This document shows, in pieces, positions 1 to 11,690 of a stretch of DNA of 64,000 nt (the stretch's first letter is position 1; each line of letters begins with the position of its first letter). The notes beneath the pieces are model-generated. The model worked only from the letters and a program-made list of their open reading frames with translations, had not been told where the DNA came from and made no database searches. Source of the stretch: Moringa oleifera (taxonomy: Eukaryota; Streptophyta; Magnoliopsida; Brassicales; Moringaceae); NCBI GenBank assembly GCA_021397835.1, contig JAJFZO010000646.1, positions 176,001-240,000 on the forward strand, written 5' to 3'. Position numbers and translations under genes: made by a program.

Positions 1-341
1 GAATGGGGCTAAGCGATCTGCTGAAGCTGTGGGATGTAAAAATGCATTGGTAAGGGAGTGTTCTGCCTTAAAGGGAAGCACCCACGTAAGCCAGGGTGGA
101 TAAAATAGAAACGAGAATGTCAGCTTGAGTAACACAAACATTGGTAAGAATCCAATGCCCCGAAAACCCGAGGGTTCCTCTGCAAGGTTCATCCACAAAA
201 TGTGAGTCAAGGCCTAAGATAAGGTCAAAAGGTGTAGTTGACAGACAACAGGTGAATATTCCTATACTACCCCTTGTTGGTCCCAAAGGATGGAGGAGGC
301 TAGGTTAGCCAAAAAATACTTATCGATTCAAGGGCACTAAG
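1..341 (+). pseudogene. rrn23: Plastid 23S rRNA fragment (middle of the gene)
   Basis: The sequence follows the central part of plastid large-subunit rRNA, including blocks such as GGCTTGAGTAACGCAAACAT (here with a C-to-T change), GAATCCAATGCCCCGAAAAC, and the run from ACAACAGGTGAATATTCCT to GGAGGAGGCTAGGTTAGCC. The match is to plastid rrn23, not to the mitochondrial rrn26 found further right, which differs over this stretch. The left end is cut by the window, so the true extent is unknown. The similarity stops near the GGTTAGCC block, followed by unrelated AT-rich DNA. Differences from the remembered consensus are mainly transitions (CG to TG or CA). This is a plastid-derived, non-functional fragment. 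The reading frame on the opposite strand here is only a shadow of the rRNA. Confidence 0.8.
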
Positions 342-3300
342 TAGCATATTTAGAATCTTTCCCTAAAGAAATTAGAGCAAAAGCAGGGGCGGGCCTGGTC
401 AAGTAAGTAAGTAGTAAGATGAACCAAAGCACAAGCTATTCATAGCATGAGACATGACAAGCCCAAGCTTGGAAGTAAAAAGAAAGATAGAATGCAAGCA
501 AAAAATCACTAATGGATGAATGGGCTATTATCGCTATATAACAAACGAAAAGACGAATGTTAGGAAGTTAAATAAATAAGGAGACAAGGTCTTAGAATAG
601 AAGGACTTTAGCCTTAGTTAGAATAAGATAGGGCATGTCCCAAGGTAAGTCAGGTCTTAGCTTGAAAGATAAAAGGTTAGGAAAGTTCAACTAGTTTGAA
701 TTAGTTAGGAGAAGGTTCATTTGCTGGGCTTAGCCATTTCGTTAGAGACTAGTTATTAATAACTAGGTTATTAATAACTCACTGACAGTGGGCATGAAGT
801 GATTAAAGGAAGGATGCCAAAAAAGAAGGGTAGACATGAAGGTGTGTCTTTAATGAGACCAAGGGCAGTGAGGGCAATCGAAGTGAGAAAAGATGGCATA
901 TTTCTGAAACTGGGATGGACTAAGGTAGTGCTGGTCTACTCCGAACTGGTAAAGTGGTTAGACTGACTCTGTTCGCTTTACTGCTTGACCCTGGCAGACT
1001 CTAATGTATGCCATCCCGCCTACTTATAAGTGGTGGTCGTAAGGAGGGTTCTTACTCGTTAACACTCCCCCTCTTAATCTTTATTCATTCTCGTAATCGT
1101 GTAGCTGCCAAGTAAGGCCAGACAGACCGGGCATCAATCCAAAGAGTGTAGGCTGAAGGATGATGTGAGGCGTGAGTGCAGCTTACTTAGCTAAAGCCTA
1201 GGATGAAGGTGTATGAGAGCAACTTAACTACTTTATTTACGTAAGTAAGGAATGCAACTGGCTCGAGAAGGAGGGTCTTGGGGTTAGCAGCGAATGGAAA
1301 ACAAAACTGGGATTATAAGGCTTGGGGGATTCCTGTTTTAGCTACGAAACTGGCTACTAAACTTTTTTTCTCGTCCTCTCTTACTTCTCGCCCTTCAACG
1401 CTCTTTTCTTCCATCAGCTCTTCTTTCATCTAGGTTCTCTTTTATTGGCAAATCGATCGTAATTGGTCTGACCGCTTAAGACATCTCTCTTTGTTCCCCT
1501 GGTAAACAGAAAGAAGAGAAATGGACAGGCTTTTTATTGGCTATCTATAAGCTATCTTCTAGATAGAGCAAGAAAAGGTATGCGCAATAATGAAAGGTAG
1601 GCAGGTAATAAAGGCAATCACATAGGCGGGGGATAGGCATTCCAACCTTTCAATCAAAATAAGTATAGTATCCCTACCTAGTTATGCCAATTCATTTTCC
1701 TACTGCCCTTCTTAAAAAGAGTAGAAAAGGCTAAAACATTAGATACTTTAGAAAAGTCTAAACCTTACTCCGCTTCTTTGCACTCATTCTCTTTCAAGAC
1801 GGTTAAAGCAACCAAGGGGAAAGATACAAAAAGCCCCTCCCTTATTTGTTTTATTCCAGAAAAAGAATAGAGCTTATTCATCTGGACCGGGTAAGACCGA
1901 TTCTTTCGCATCAACAGTAAAGACTGGATCAACAGAGAAGGACTTGCAGCCTCTTTTCCCTCGTGTGACTACTCCCTAAATAGTAGGTTTAAGAGAAGGA
2001 AGCAGCTATTCTAATTCAATATCTGTTTCGATTGCCCTTGCGAATAGCCTATTCTTTGAAACATAAACAACTCTTCCTTCTCTTGGATAATTGTTGCAAG
2101 AGCTCTTTTCGAGTTTTGACCCAATAAGACTTTTCTGCACTGGGTAGTACCCATAACTTGAACTATGAACTGAGCATTATAGGATCGAACCGAGTCTTCA
2201 TTCAAAGCGGACTTTCTTTAATTTAATAAATTACATAATGACTAAAGGCTTTCAAGATTAGCATCTAGTATTTAGCTTTTTAGGAGAACGATAAATTCTA
2301 AGGCTTTGGCCGGCCCTGTTCTATCCTAGCAGAAAGATGGCATGATGGCACAAGTTTTTACTCTCTTTAAGAAGTAACCTTAGAGGAAGATGCCTAACTT
2401 GAGGTGAAAGTTCAAAAAAGGGCTCCCTTATCACTATCCAAGGAGGGTGGCAAGGGTCTTTAAGTCTTGACTTCCTTTCACTTTCAAATAAGGATTTATC
2501 CCGCCGTGTAAGAATGTCTTATCCGCTCTGCTTTTAGAATAGAGAAGAGTAAAAGAATCACCAAGTTCTATAGGAGGAAGTAAGACAGGGATGGCACCAA
2601 CCATTAGCCTTTCCAAAGTAAGAATGTTTTCCTGTGGAAAGAGTGGTTCAAAAAAGGGCTTGCCTGCTCCAGCTTCCTTGATTTCCTTAAATTCCCCATA
2701 ACTCAAATAAGAATCAGCACCGGTACTTAAAATTTTGAAGTAAACAGTAAGCATTAAAGTAAGTCATAGCAAACGAGAAAAGGCACTGATCTCTATAACT
2801 CCTGCTTTAGCTTGACCCGGCTTATAATAAAAAAATGGAATCAGTAGTTTCTGTTGCCAAATATTTTGATTAACAAGAATTAAGTCGGCAAAGACCAACC
2901 AATAGGAAAATTGGCCTAGGCCTCAACGAAAGGAATGAAAATCAGCACTTGAGGTGGGGACGGATTTAGTATCTCTCGTTAAGCAAGGGACTTCTTGACC
3001 AACTGTAATTCCAGCGGTCTCTTATAATCCGAGAAAGCTACTTAGGTCGAACCCACCTTACCTCATTCAAAATAGGAGACTTCCTCGTCCAAGCAAATAT
3101 ATAGAGTTGGGATCGTCATAATTCATTGTAAGAAGATGCTATTGACTGACCTCTTTCCCTTTAGAGAGGGAGGCCCTTATTTAAAAAGAAAATGCCGATT
3201 CTTCGATGGTAGTTAGTCCGATATTGAAGGAGTTTAGGGCTAAACTAGAGCCTTTTTCCCGCTTCTAGTAGTCTGTCTTAAGTTAACAAAGGCTAGAATT

Positions 3301-6300
3301 GAGTTATTGAGAAAGAAAGAGAAATGCAAGAGTAAAAACTTCACTGTAAATCTTATTCTATTCCTGAAAGAAGAAAGAGAGGCATCTTTACCTAATTCGA
3401 AGGAGGTAGTAATGCGATTAGAAATGGATGGGCTTTCCTTGGCAAAGAAAAATGGTTAGACATATTCAAAGGGGACTCCTACTCGATGGAAGTAACATAT
3501 TCATTTTAAGCTTTCTCTATTAGCTTACAGGTAGAAGGACTTTGGTTAGAAGATCTTTAGACTGACATTGGCAATACACTATCTTTTTCATACTATAAGT
3601 GGATTGAATAGGCTTCCTTTGTCATAGGCTTGCAACTAGCTCACTCGCAGAGAGAATTGATGATGTCCTTACATAAGAATAAGAAATGTACTTACGTTAT
3701 TGAACCAAGCCTTTCTATTTTAAACCGAACCTTCGGCATTTTGCTTACTTAGCCAGCTCTTTGGCATTGTGCTAACGAAAAGTAAAGGAATGAACTCAAA
3801 ATCAAAACATAAGGAAAGAAATAGGGCTTTGCAACTAGTCACACATAGAAGAACATTAGTTCTCCTACAATGGCCCGCTCCCTAAAAGCTGGACCTATTC
3901 GCTTGGCTGAATTGACATAGACTAGATTCATATTAATACTGGATTTGCTCCAAACTAACTCCCACTTAATTCAGAATAGTTGCTTAAGCAAAATAAAAGA
4001 AACCTACTGACTAGGGTAGGGCGTATATTAGAGAAAGTGTGACTGATGTTGCATCAAGAGCTTAGGACTGAAACTGCTCAAACCTTCAAGGATGAGAGAT
4101 GCAAGAAAACCCCAGTAAAGACGTAAGGAAGGGAACTAGCACTGGTCATATAGAAAGTCTTACCTTACCAAACCAAGAAAGGCCTTATTTACAACTCGCT
4201 TAAAAATGAACTCTTACCCATTGGCTACCTTGTAACCTGGCTTACTCATGCATTTCCCATTATATTGGATGCTAGAAAGAGATTGCTAGTCTAGATTGGC
4301 ACACTCATAAGATGAATTACATTTTCCTTTACCTGCCCTAGCTTATTTATTACATAACATTAGATAGGCCTATCCTTGCCTAAGAAAACTATTTAAAGGA
4401 AAGATGAAATCCATCTATTACAACTAAAGAAAGATTAAGATTACTAGAAGCTTTTCAACTTTTGGAACACTCTCTTAGCTATATCCCTCTTAAGATCGAT
4501 AGATATATCCATACTAAGGAAAGAAAGAGATTGACCTAGCTCCTTACTTGCTAATAAAATTCTTACTTGCTGAAAGGAAAGCAACTACAATTGGCACAGG
4601 CTCGCAAGAAATGAAACTCGATAAAAGCTAACTCCAACTAAAGGTATGATTTTGATCTTATTAGCGAAAGAACATAAATTACCCTTAACTATAAATGTTC
4701 TTACTAGAAGTCTTATTGCATGGATACGCCCGTTGAACCTGCTATCCTGCCACAATGGGCTAATGCATTAAAATAAAAACCTGCCGCTTGCTTACTGGAT
4801 GACTCTTTCCCTTGCTATAATTGGATAGGCTTGCCTTTTAGCTTATAATTCCATAGGATACGCTTAACTTGAAATGCCTGGAAGCTTTCTACGATTGGAT
4901 GGATTGCCTAAGATGCCTACTAGGCTAAGCTTGCTGACCTTTTTACTTACCTACTATTGAAAAGACACTTTTAGACTGGCTGGCTTACTCATTGGAAACT
5001 GATAGACTAGCTTTATCATTCTCATAGGAAAAAAAGAGTTGCTTTATAACTGGTTTCCAAGGAGACGACTTAGCTTACCGATAGAACTGAATAGGCGGAC
5101 TTCACACCCTTTAAGTAAGGGGATATTCAAAAGCACCTAGAGTATAGTCTTTGCGATCTAACAAGACCCACATTCAAGGTAACTGCCCAAAATGAAAGAA
5201 TTGGTACATGATCTATAACCCCCTTTTTACTTCAAATCTTGAGCCTAATAAAAGAAAGTACTGGAAAGAGACAGATTACACTTGCTGCAACTTGACTTGA
5301 TGGAGCTTGCTCTAAAATATAACCATGAAAACCACTGGAAAGGGATGACTTATGAGAAGGCATTACGACTGGCAAGCAACTCTCATAAGAGGTCTTCCCC
5401 ATCGATATGTCTAAGAGAAACTGTATCGGTACAACAACTATCGCAACGGTCCTCTACCTGTGGAAAAGGGTCCTATCTTTCAATCACTTGAATCAGTTTA
5501 TTAGTTTTTATAGAAGATTATAACTATAGCAAATGTTTGGCAGTACAAGGTGAAAAAGAAAAATAAGTTTGACATACTACAATAGCTTCAGCCCGATCAA
5601 TCCGCCTTTAGTATTGGTAAGTTCCCTTCTTAGTCTCTATCACTAGAAAACCCTTTCTTTTTAGTGAAAAGGAAACTTAAATAAAGTAAAGAAGGTAAGC
5701 CTTCATCCCACCTTACCTTCACCTGCTGTGAAAGAGAATCTCTTTACAGTAGGCCCTTCCAGCTCCTGCCCGTATGTCTTTGTGGGATAGGAAGACCTCT
5801 CAAGAATTACCTCCTTATTAGTGCATTTGTTATATGCTTATCGCTTCATGATATAAAGGACTTTGGAGATTTCTTATAATTAATATGTTTCTTTTTATGC
5901 AAATTTAACGCAAACAAGCATTTTTCGATTAAAGAGAAAAGGTCCAACTTGGCACTGTGAACAGTGAAAACTTCCTTCGCCTGCTAACAACCAGGGATAG
6001 AGACTGCCTTACTTGACTGGCTCAGTACTTACTATCTATGAACCATAAAGATAAAGCATTGGTATCGTACTGGCTTGCCCGGAATGTAAGGACTGATTGG
6101 AATGACTCACTGATTGGATTACTTACTTTCCCGCACAGACCGAATTGCTTTCCTTGGACTACTACTGTACTGCTTCGCTTTCAAAGGAATACCCTTTTTA
6201 TACTATTGTTAAGGATATAAAATCTTCCCTCTCAAACTTTCTTGCTAATGGTTGAAAGGCTCGCATGTCCTAAATTCCTCAACCTTTGAGTAGTGAGGGG

Positions 6301-7297
6301 CTAAGAACTAGAAGTCAGTATTCGAATCATAGGCTTTCATACCAGGATGAATACGGGCTCACGACTTCTCTACCCTTTCCTTTCTTTCAGTTTTCAAGAG
6401 ATTAGTCCCGCGAGATCGTGATCTAGTTCTTTCTTATAGCTCAGAAAGTAAAAGCATGATTTCGATTGCAAGTAAGCTGAAGGGAGTCCATAACACTAAT
6501 GAATCCACTAGGGAAAACCGAATTCTGACAGCTCGCGAGCCAATACCTTAGTTATTAGTGCCCTCGAAGGAAATGTTTCAATCAAATTCTAAGCTTTCTT
6601 CTCAACCCTAGGGAGTTCACCAGGTATAGGCTCAGGGAGTTTTGAGTCTGTGTCCCTTTTAGAAACCTCTTTTTCTCATGCAGGATTAAGCATAGATGCT
6701 ATTAGCAAAGACTAAATAAGAAGGAAGGCTAGCTCCCTTCAGGGCAGTGAAACTGTAATAAACCTATTATATAATAATAAATATTCAGCGGTTCAAGCTC
6801 AAGAGATAATAAGGTTTTAAAAGAAGAAATATGATGTAAAGTAAAGGTAAGATCTATCCTTTAGTAGTCGATCTTGAATCCTTTGTCTCACTTGAGAAAG
6901 AGAGGCGAGAAGCTGCTTAACTTCTTTTTCCGTTGTGAGCACGTATCAGTCTCTAAAGTAATCGGTTGAAGGCGGTCTAGGTATAAGTCTCCCTGCGCTT
7001 ATGCCAGAAGTCTTTAAGATTTTCTTGATGATAAGGAAAGGAGTAGCTATTGAATATAATCAAGTTTAGCAGTCCAAGCAGGAGGAGTAAATCCGTAATT
7101 CCCGTAGTTCTAGAGGTATGAAGCGCATCAATGAGTTTCCTTATCTCGGTAGTGGGGACCAAACTTCAAGGAATAGGATCAATCTTCAAGGCTAGGAAAG
7201 AAAGGTTATGTAGGCGGGTGTTCATATGCAGTTGCTGGTCGGGGCCATGGGGATGGAAAGAAAGATGAATAGTTCGGTTGGCCTTGGCCAAAAATGG
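342..7297. other. Mitochondrial-like spacer, no gene recognised
   Basis: About 7 kb of AT-rich spacer rich in purine or pyrimidine runs, with only short reading frames (longest about 106 codons, minus strand near 2.4-2.75 kb) that I cannot relate to any family. Positions 751-778 hold a perfect 14-base palindrome (AGTTATTAATAACT) followed at once by a near copy of itself. The texture (frequent AAGTAAG, CTTAGC and GAAAGAAAG words) resembles plant mitochondrial intergenic DNA. Confidence 0.5.
6359..6390 (+). repeat. Dispersed short repeat, copy 1
   Basis: A 32-base stretch built on CGACTTCTCTACCCTTTCC followed by TTTCTTT recurs with few changes at 8556-8587. The second copy has CG to TG and CCC to CTC changes, again transitions. 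Short dispersed repeats of this size are common in plant mitochondrial genomes. No function can be assigned. Confidence 0.5.
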
Positions 7298-7346
7298 AGA
7301 CAGAGGTGGGTTAGGTAGAGAATACCTAGAGACAACTCTCTTTAAG
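7298..7346 (+). pseudogene. Short plastid 23S rRNA-like fragment
   Basis: About 49 bases match the plastid rrn23 helix that reads AGGTGGGTAGGTAGAGAATA then CCTAGG...GAGACAACTCTCT. The window has one inserted T and a short deletion. In the rRNA this piece lies downstream of the part found at 1-341, so it would be a second, separated shard. The match is short, so chance or another large-subunit rRNA source cannot be excluded. Confidence 0.45.
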
Positions 7347-9051
7347 CCCCGGGGGAAGCTTGATGCGGGTCTTTGCCTAGCCTTTTTCTCTGTTCTGACT
7401 CTGGTCGATGTGCCTTCTCTAGTTTCAATGAAGACAAACTCGTTTAGAGGAATGTATTTTTCCAGGCAAAAGCCCATTCCTAGGGCTCAAGTCAATTAAT
7501 TAAAGTAATAAGATTCCAAGAAGGAGATAAAAGAGCAGGAATTTCTTATTGACCAAGGCAGAGGGATTTCCCAGCAGAGAGGGCAGGAGGGCAATGACAT
7601 ATAAAGAATATTCTGAGTTAACACACCGCCTTTAGTTCATGGACTGACGCTTATGAGAAGAAAAGGCTCTGCCAAGAGTTTTAAAAGAAAGAACAGGCCA
7701 TGGACTGGATGAGGGAAAGGGGGATATGACTTGGAAGCTGCCTTTTCTTGTCAACCTAATAAAGATGGCATGAATAGTTGAAGTTGGTGCTTCTCCGTTT
7801 GAAAGTAAGAACTTCCATCTGACCGCTTTCACGCTTCCTGAATCCAGCCAATGAATTTAATATGAATAGTTTGCCAAGGGGAATTTGATCTTCAGGTAAG
7901 GTGTGTATTGTATCGAATAAAAGGCTGCGAATGGGCCTCCTTTCCACCTATGCGAAAGATAAGGCTAGAGAAGAGAGCTGGAAAGACAAAACTTTCTGAA
8001 CAAGCCTAAAGCTTGAATGAGACACTGGGCATCTATCTTCTTTTCTTTCATTTTTCTTAAAACTCATTCGATTGCTCATGACGAGATAGAGAAAGATAGA
8101 GGTAGGGGCTCTTGATGTAAGGTAAGATGCTAGTGGTCTAACTTAGGTAAATAGATGAGCTAATTATAGTAGGTAGGCTTCTATCTAACAAGGTTTGATG
8201 GCTGATATCGGATAGGAAGAGAGAGATGACATTTCTAGTGAACCCAAGAAAGGACTGTAATCGAAAAGGCCCATGTAAAAACACAAAAAGGAAGCAACTT
8301 GTCCACAAGCTTGATGTTTAAATAGTGGTCTTTTTTCCTTGTAGCTAGTTTTGAGTTCTTCTTGTTTAGTTAGTCAAGGGTAAATCAATGTTCATAAGGC
8401 ATGGAGAGATGTTAGGTGAGAAAGAGTCTCAATTAAGGTTTGAAATCTGATCTGTGGGATGGTTTTAGTTCATAAATAAAGGTACGAAGCGCTAGGCTTC
8501 GTCTTTGTCTAAGGCAAGCAGGTAAATCTAATACTTCAAATAGAATAGAGGTAGTTCATGACTTCTCTACTCTTTCCTTTCTTTGAGCTAGGCCTTCATG
8601 GCCTTCCCATTAAGGCTTAGAGATTGAATCAGTAGGAATGAATGACCGCTTTGAGATTGAATCAAGATCAATAGTCCCGTCTCATAAAAGGTTTTCTAGG
8701 AATGGATTTAGTGATCCAACCTTTGCTCGCAGTGAGTAGAGGAGGTTTCTTGACTCTATCTCTTGATTCACCTTCGCTTGACTTTACCGAACCAATGATT
8801 TTCATTTCTGGACCTAAAATATGTGATTTAAGAAATTTCTTTCCTTCTCACTTGGCCTGAGATTCCAAATAGAGCGGTGAGGACTATACCAATCACTTGG
8901 CTTATCAATTCGATTGAGCTGCCCCTGGTAAAGTAAGCAAGACTTCAAGGAGGCATATTAGCTATCGTTCTCTTATATATGATACCTACCTGAAAGAAGA
9001 GATCTCATTCCAACTATAGGTGCAATCCCTTAATGGACAAGATTATATTAC
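7347..9051. other. Spacer, no gene recognised
   Basis: AT-rich spacer with short unrecognised frames only. It contains the second copy of the dispersed repeat at 8556-8587. Nothing else stands out. Confidence 0.5.
8556..8587 (+). repeat. Dispersed short repeat, copy 2
   Basis: This is the diverged partner of the repeat at 6359-6390, sharing ACTTCTCTAC, TCTTTCCTTT and CTTT. It is followed some 60 bases later by an AGTCCCG motif that also follows the first copy, so the original homology may have been longer. Confidence 0.45.
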
Positions 9052-9612
9052 TCATTCATCCCTTCCTTTTTTTTCTATGCTCGTCGGATTCGATGTTGTC
9101 TTCCTACTAAGAAAGAGTTTAGTTAGAGTTTTTTCAATCCAATAAAAAAAAAAGCAAAAAATAGGGTTTTTTAGGACTTTGCTAAAATGGAATTCCCATC
9201 TATGAAAGAAAATCCTATCACAAGCACTTTTACAGAGAAAAGGCAACTTTACGACTTTACCATCTCTGATAAGAAGGGATTTGAAGCTGTAACAAAAAAG
9301 ACAGGGAAAACATGATTCGAAGATCAAGCCAAAAACCTTGTTAAGTAAGAGCTCATGGCTATCGCCTAGATCCGGTTTGAGCCTTTCTAATTCTTCATTA
9401 AATTGCAGTACATATTCATGAATCGCAGAATAAATAATTTCATCTACTGACACTAAGTAAATGTACCCTATTCCCCTTGGAGGTGAACTTTTCTTTTTAA
9501 TGAATCTAAATAACCTCTTATGTGGGTCTTCTTCTGTTTGCTGTTTTCCTATAATGGAAGCTCCAACCTTCTGGAGAATAAGGTGGATCATTAGATCCTT
9601 AATTGTGAACAT
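9052..9612 (-). CDS. Unrecognised 186-residue open reading frame
   Basis: This is the longest open frame in the window outside the telomere-like array. I chose the ATG at 9612 (MFTIKDLM...). The frame stays open upstream through non-ATG codons to a TGA near 9677, so an upstream start is possible. The N-terminal half is hydrophilic with protein-like composition (for example FRFIKKKSSPPRGIGYIYLV and YVLQFNEELERLKPDLGDS). The middle and C-terminal parts have hydrophobic, Phe- and Cys-rich stretches (LIFESCFPCLFCYSF, FCFFFYWIEKTL), and the tail is basic and Ser/Thr-rich. I recognise no family, catalytic motif or signal peptide. In AT-rich decayed DNA an open frame of this length is unlikely by chance, so it may be a recent insertion, a mitochondrial or plasmid-type gene, or a fragment of a larger protein. 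Confidence 0.35.
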   Translation of the reverse strand: MFTIKDLMIHLILQKVGASIIGKQQTEEDPHKRLFRFIKKKSSPPRGIGYIYLVSVDEIIYSAIHEYVLQFNEELERLKPDLGDSHELLLNKVFGLIFESCFPCLFCYSFKSLLIRDGKVVKLPFLCKSACDRIFFHRWEFHFSKVLKNPIFCFFFYWIEKTLTKLFLSRKTTSNPTSIEKKGRDE

Positions 9613-11123
9613 AAATTTCTTTTTGCCTATACACAAGGCACTAGGTGAAAACTCGTACAGCTTAAAACAAGCTTGTCATATGGAGGATCTCTCGGTTATT
9701 AATTTATCCATTAAATGGAATCGTTCCCTAATGAGAAAGGCATGGCTAGTTTCGTAGATAGAGTACATAAGTTGACTTCTCCTCTTATAGTCTTCTTAGT
9801 TAACATTAGAGAACTGGATTATTTGAGCAATGTCTATCTAATAGAGTCATAAGCTAGATCTACTGCTTAACCAAATAAGTCCTATTTAGGAGGTAGTATA
9901 GACTTCTGGACACGAAGACTCAACTGAGTATGCCTTATATGTCTTTGGCAAAGTTGAGTTCTTTTCTTTTTCATCAGCGTTCCTTCTCGCACTTGAAGTG
10001 GTAGCGGTACTAGAATGAGTTATTCTTTATGAGATATGGTTTCATTCAACTAGTCTTCTAAAATAGATAGCACTGGGTCAAAGGGCTTCAGAACCTTTTC
10101 TTGCTTTTGAGCCCTTCCATCTCATTTTATTGCGCTGTTATGCCTCTTTGGCTAAAAGCTGGCTAAAGATTACCTCTTATCCACCATACCGTCGAGTGAG
10201 CATATGTTTAAACTCCAGATTTGATAATAAAAAAAGAATCAGTCGAAATAAGTAGCTTGTGCTTGGCGTCAACTACGAAGCCTCTTTTTTGAAGGGAACC
10301 CAACCTCTAGAGTAAGTAAAGAAAGCAGAAAAAAGTGTTTTCTATAGCTAGCTCCAATTGAAAAGGTTAAGGGGATGAGCTAGTTCCATTTTTCACTACG
10401 TAAGCCTCGGGCTAATCTTTTGTGTAGCCCTAAACCAGGATAGAAAGGAGCGGACGACTACAGGCTTTTAGATCCGCCCTCCTATCCCAATTCCTTGTAT
10501 ATCAATCGGAAGGAAGAAGCTGGAAATAGTATCAGTGGTTCTTCCTTCCTATGCCATCTATCTTTAAGAGTTTTTAGCCTTACCTTAGTTCTTTCCCTAG
10601 GCTAGTAAGATATTCTTAGAGTAGGAACTCTCTACTTGTTGGTTAATTAGTGCCCGTACATCCAATCGATCACCTTGAGCCACGAAGGGTAGGCTTTCCT
10701 TTTGAGATGCTAATTTTAGTTTAACTTGTTGGTTAATAGCAGCGGCTTTTAGCCACCTAGACATTATTTCAGGGGGCCAGTACCCATAGTACAATAAGGT
10801 ATGGACTCAATTGGATTTCTTTCGGATAGAGAGGGTAAAATGTACTTTTATTTACCGTGGAAGACTAACCTCTTTATATCTTTGCTTTATGGTTGTTAGT
10901 TCAAGTAGGCCAAGCCGAAGTCTGAAAGTAAAGAACTCTCATAGCTACACATTCATCGTATATAATAGATAGCTAGTAAGTATCAGATGGAGTTTCTGTT
11001 GATGACATATGCTGCTGCTGGCTAAAAAAGTACTTAGGTGGTACATGCATTTGAACCATTTTTTCCTTTTTGACACTCCATTTTGTTGCAGTTTGTAAGC
11101 ACAATATCGTTTCAGGGATTTTT

Positions 11124-11126
<3 letters not shown>
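9613..11126. other. Spacer, no gene recognised
   Basis: Short frames only. Near 10633-10645 and 10725-10738 the word CTTGTTGGTTAAT occurs twice about 93 bases apart, a small direct repeat inside a 65-codon minus frame of no recognised family. Confidence 0.45.

Positions 11127-11163
<37 letters not shown>
11127..11163. repeat. (TA)n microsatellite
   Basis: An uninterrupted TA dinucleotide run of about 18 units. A reading frame through it translates to alternating Tyr-Ile and is an artefact. Runs like this expand by slippage and mark unselected DNA. Confidence 0.95.
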
Positions 11164-11166
<3 letters not shown>

Positions 11167-11223
11167 AAATTTGATTGTATAGTGTATACCTGCTATGCAC
11201 AAAAGAAAAGAAAAAATGAAAAT

Positions 11224-11238
11224 GGGGGGGGGGGGGGG
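11224..11238 (+). repeat. Poly-G tract (15 G)
   Basis: A homopolymer of 15 G in otherwise AT-rich DNA, 60 bases after the (TA)n run. Such a run is rare in plant organellar DNA and prone to sequencing and assembly error, so its exact length is doubtful. Confidence 0.9.
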
Positions 11239-11419
11239 AGAGGTATTCTATTTTCATCATAGAATGATTCTTCGATTATTTTTTTCATAATTTAATCAAA
11301 ACTTTTCGAATTATCCTAATGTATTCTTTGATTCTTCAACTTCGATGAAATCGGAATAATCACTTTAATTCTTATATTAGTAAATTTTGATGAAATCGAA
11401 TCGGATTCAAACAAATCAA

Positions 11420-11690
11420 ATATTTCTTATTTTTTATTGATTCTTGTTGTATAGTCTCACTAGATGAGAGAAACCTCTTAAACTCAGTAAAGACATATTC
11501 ACCTCTTGATCATATATGAATATCTTGATTTTACATTCAAACTTCTTTTCCACTTGCCACTTTAAATTACTTAAATCGATTCAAAGCTTTAGATTTATGC
11601 CGTAACATACCTGGCACACCGAGAATACTCATCTAAGAAGGTAACATAATTACTGTACCCAAAGAGAGAATTGACAAGGGCTAAACCTTC
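11420..11690 (-). pseudogene. Degenerate Ty1/copia integrase fragment
   Basis: Reading the minus strand gives YVTFLDEYSRCARYV, which matches the integrase core motif (YFVTFIDDYSRY...) of copia polyproteins with its first catalytic aspartate. Next comes a KSKALNRFK segment, and after stops and a frame change the GEYVFTEFKRFL piece, which corresponds to the second catalytic region (D..GGEY.S.EF). Several stop codons and frameshifts interrupt it. It is distinct from, and in opposite orientation to, the better preserved copia element at 36.9-42.6 kb. The poly-G and (TA)n tracts lie just downstream in its own direction. No LTR was recognised. Nuclear-type retrotransposon debris also occurs in plant mitochondrial genomes. 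Confidence 0.6.

Noticed and set aside
68..286. 72-codon minus-strand frame
   Set aside because: It lies wholly within the plastid 23S rRNA fragment and is an antisense shadow.
2434..2754. 106-codon minus frame
   Set aside because: No family, motif or context supports it, and its length is near what chance allows here. Mentioned only within the spacer entry.
10945..11202. 85-codon minus frame with repeated Tyr-Ile
   Set aside because: It is produced by the (TA)n microsatellite.
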